From Bacteroidales bacterium (GTDB lineage Bacteria > Bacteroidota > Bacteroidia > Bacteroidales > UBA932): DNA of 64,000 nucleotides. The notes below the pieces were generated by a model. The model did not search any database and was not told the DNA's origin. It worked only from the letters and a program-made list of their open reading frames with translations. The position numbers were made by a program, and so were the translations under genes. The stretch's first letter is position 1. Each line of letters starts with the position of its first letter. The stretch is taken from positions 1 through 64,000 of the forward strand of contig SUYN01000006.1 of the NCBI GenBank assembly GCA_015060405.1, read 5' to 3'. Below are positions 62,593 through 64,000 of this stretch, one piece after another.

Positions 62593-64000
62593 TTATTCCT
62601 GCACGCAGCGGACTGAAAAGGCATAGGAGCGATGGTTGTTGAAGGATATGTTCACATAGCCGTTTTCATTCAGATTAAAGCAATATGCCAAATGTCCGTT
62701 CGTGGTGATTGTCCACCAGAAGCCCTTGGCACCTGCGTTCTGGAGCCTTCCGTCATTGCCGCTGCGGCAGCCGGCAGCCGGATACCACAGCTGCAGCTCA
62801 TTATTCAGGAATGACATGCCCTTATGAACTGCGTCGAAATCGCCGTTTGTCGGGAACCCGGCAAACCTCCAGACACCGAAGCTGCCGCCATCGGGCACAC
62901 GCCATCCTGCGGGGCATGGATCATACATCGTCTTGGAAGACTGCCAGAGGGAATCGTTCTGCTCACACATCCAGTCATGGCCTTCCTCATCATTTGTGAT
63001 GAATACGGTTGGATTTTCCAAGACATACGCCACTGTTCCTGTGGAAGACGAGGACCGGACCGGTGACGGCCAGTCTACAGCCTCCGATCCCGGGAACGGG
63101 TCCTTCCGTCCCCACTGATAGAGAAGTCCTGCCGAGCCCTCGTCGCCGGGTGCAGCAGAGACTGCTCCGAGGTTACGGTCCATCATGGTCCCTGCTCCTC
63201 TTGCATATATCTGTGGCTCAGGCATATCCGTAAGCCATATATGCCATGACCAAAGGATCCTTCCTGCAGCATCCTTGGCCGCTATGACTGCATTGCCCTC
63301 GCGGAACTCATCCGGAGTCTCATATATTATCAGGCCGTCCTGATGTCTGGCCGACGCTATCAGCGAGCCGGCAGACGGGGCCTCCGACGTGCCAGGTAAT
63401 TCCCAAAGTACAACAGCCTCTTCAACAAAGCCGACGGATTCGGAAGTGTTACCTTTGACGGCCAGGAAGCTGTAGGTTCCGGCTGAGCTGACAATGTAGC
63501 AGTTTGCCGTGGCTGGGGCTGGAGGTGCCTCCGGAACCGCAGGTATGACAAAGGACGGAATACTTTCGCCAGAACCGGCCTGAAGAGTGACATTCAGTTC
63601 GGTGACTTCATTCTCAGTCACAGTCACATCTTCAATGCTGGTCATGTAACCGTCTTTGGAGATCTTCACGACATAGGTTCCTACCGGAAGGTCATTAAGA
63701 AAGAGAGGGGTCTGTCCCATCAGCTCACCATTACAATATATATCAGCTTCTATTGGAGAAGACGAGACTGAAAGCACACCGCGAAGAGGTTCCAGAGCGG
63801 AAAGTCTGACAGGAGCCTCAGGCATCCGGCTGGTGACTGACAGGGCATCGGTGGCCGGAGTGAAACCTTTCTTTCTGGATTCGATGATGTAATCACCGAC
63901 CGGCAGTTCACCCTGCCATGTACCTGTCCCCTTATATTCTCCGTTCACCCATATATCCACCCCCGGCTCTGCCACAAGCGTCACATCCGAATAATCCGGT
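62593..64000 (-). CDS. PEGA and FISUMP-like domain protein, 5' part missing at window edge
   Basis: The frame is open to the right edge (codons before the GTG at 63984 continue P-D-Y-S-D), so the N-terminus lies outside the window. The visible part has two PEGA domains (from V-D-I-W-V-N-G-E-Y-K-G-T-G and from A-D-I-Y-C-N-G-E-L-M-G-Q-T-P) that usually bind or span cell-wall or outer-membrane surfaces. A C-terminal domain of the Fibrobacter succinogenes major-paralogous type follows: TMMDRNLGAVSAAPGD, YQWGRKDPFPG, MYDPCPAGWRVPDGG and S-F-N-N-H-R-S-Y-A-F-S-V-R-C-V. The family is abundant in Bacteroidales surface proteins; function is unknown. Confidence 0.85.
   Translation of the reverse strand, partial: PDYSDVTLVAEPGVDIWVNGEYKGTGTWQGELPVGDYIIESRKKGFTPATDALSVTSRMPEAPVRLSALEPLRGVLSVSSSPIEADIYCNGELMGQTPLFLNDLPVGTYVVKISKDGYMTSIEDVTVTENEVTELNVTLQAGSGESIPSFVIPAVPEAPPAPATANCYIVSSAGTYSFLAVKGNTSESVGFVEEAVVLWELPGTSEAPSAGSLIASARHQDGLIIYETPDEFREGNAVIAAKDAAGRILWSWHIWLTDMPEPQIYARGAGTMMDRNLGAVSAAPGDEGSAGLLYQWGRKDPFPGSEAVDWPSPVRSSSSTGTVAYVLENPTVFITNDEEGHDWMCEQNDSLWQSSKTMYDPCPAGWRVPDGGSFGVWRFAGFPTNGDFDAVHKGMSFLNNELQLWYPAAGCRSGNDGRLQNAGAKGFWWTITTNGHLAYCFNLNENGYVNISFNNHRSYAFSVRCVQE

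Noticed and set aside
63982..63984. GTG at 63984 as a true start of the PEGA protein
   Set aside because: The frame stays open to the window edge and there is no signal sequence after the GTG, as expected if the gene continues outside.

Overview
The window looks like a chromosomal segment of a gut-type Bacteroidales bacterium. The evidence is two SusC/SusD pairs, DUF1735, BACON and PKD surface lipoproteins, a DUF3575/DUF5119 envelope locus, a complete Rnf complex, and promoters of the Bacteroidetes form (TTG/TTTG, about 20 nt, TAnnTTTG). Base composition is moderate (about half G+C by eye). Genus cannot be fixed from the sequence alone. No rRNA, intact tRNA, CRISPR array, prophage, transposase or replication origin was seen. 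No gap between genes exceeds 300 bases.

Layout. 1-4131 (minus): four-gene envelope cluster (OmpA-like lipoprotein cut by the window edge, DUF3575, DUF5119 lipoprotein, DUF3575) behind one good promoter. 4303-10186 (minus): purine operon purE-purL-purF, with four palindromic repeats between purL and purF. 10269-11920 (plus): cysS, ending in a bidirectional terminator. 11943-24007 (minus): a long co-directional run made of two M23 peptidases, a MerR regulator, Nif3, a zinc-ribbon coiled-coil protein, dnaB, a DUF3108 protein, RseC-like, rnfBCDGEA and a small helical-repeat protein.

24056-51431 (plus) is the accessory heart of the window: a polysaccharide utilisation locus of about 27 kb. It opens with ROK-LacI-ROK and two perfect copies of the operator TGCAACTTGTTGCA flanking a promoter. 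These are followed, with short gaps, by a secreted creatininase-family amidohydrolase, SusC/D, SusC/D, two surface lipoproteins, three tandem GH16-like enzymes, an 885-aa lipoprotein of unknown function, a beta-propeller lipoprotein, a CsxA-type GH2 exo-beta-D-glucosaminidase and a GH20 beta-hexosaminidase. The enzymes point to a hexosamine-containing beta-glycan: GH16 cuts internally, SusC/D imports, GH20 and GH2 trim from the ends. The substrate is inferred, not shown. A tRNA-like scrap lies right after the last gene.

51451-59795 (plus): alaS, then a remarkable in-frame fusion of an LptF/LptG-type permease with methionyl-tRNA formyltransferase, a thiamine pyrophosphokinase, ilvA and ilvE, closed by a 22-bp perfect hairpin. 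59825-64000 (minus): a BACON/SusE-like repeat lipoprotein and a PEGA plus FISUMP-like protein cut by the window edge.

The best candidates for something new are the permease-formyltransferase fusion, the LacI/ROK-controlled locus with its unassigned 885-aa lipoprotein, and the secreted creatininase.
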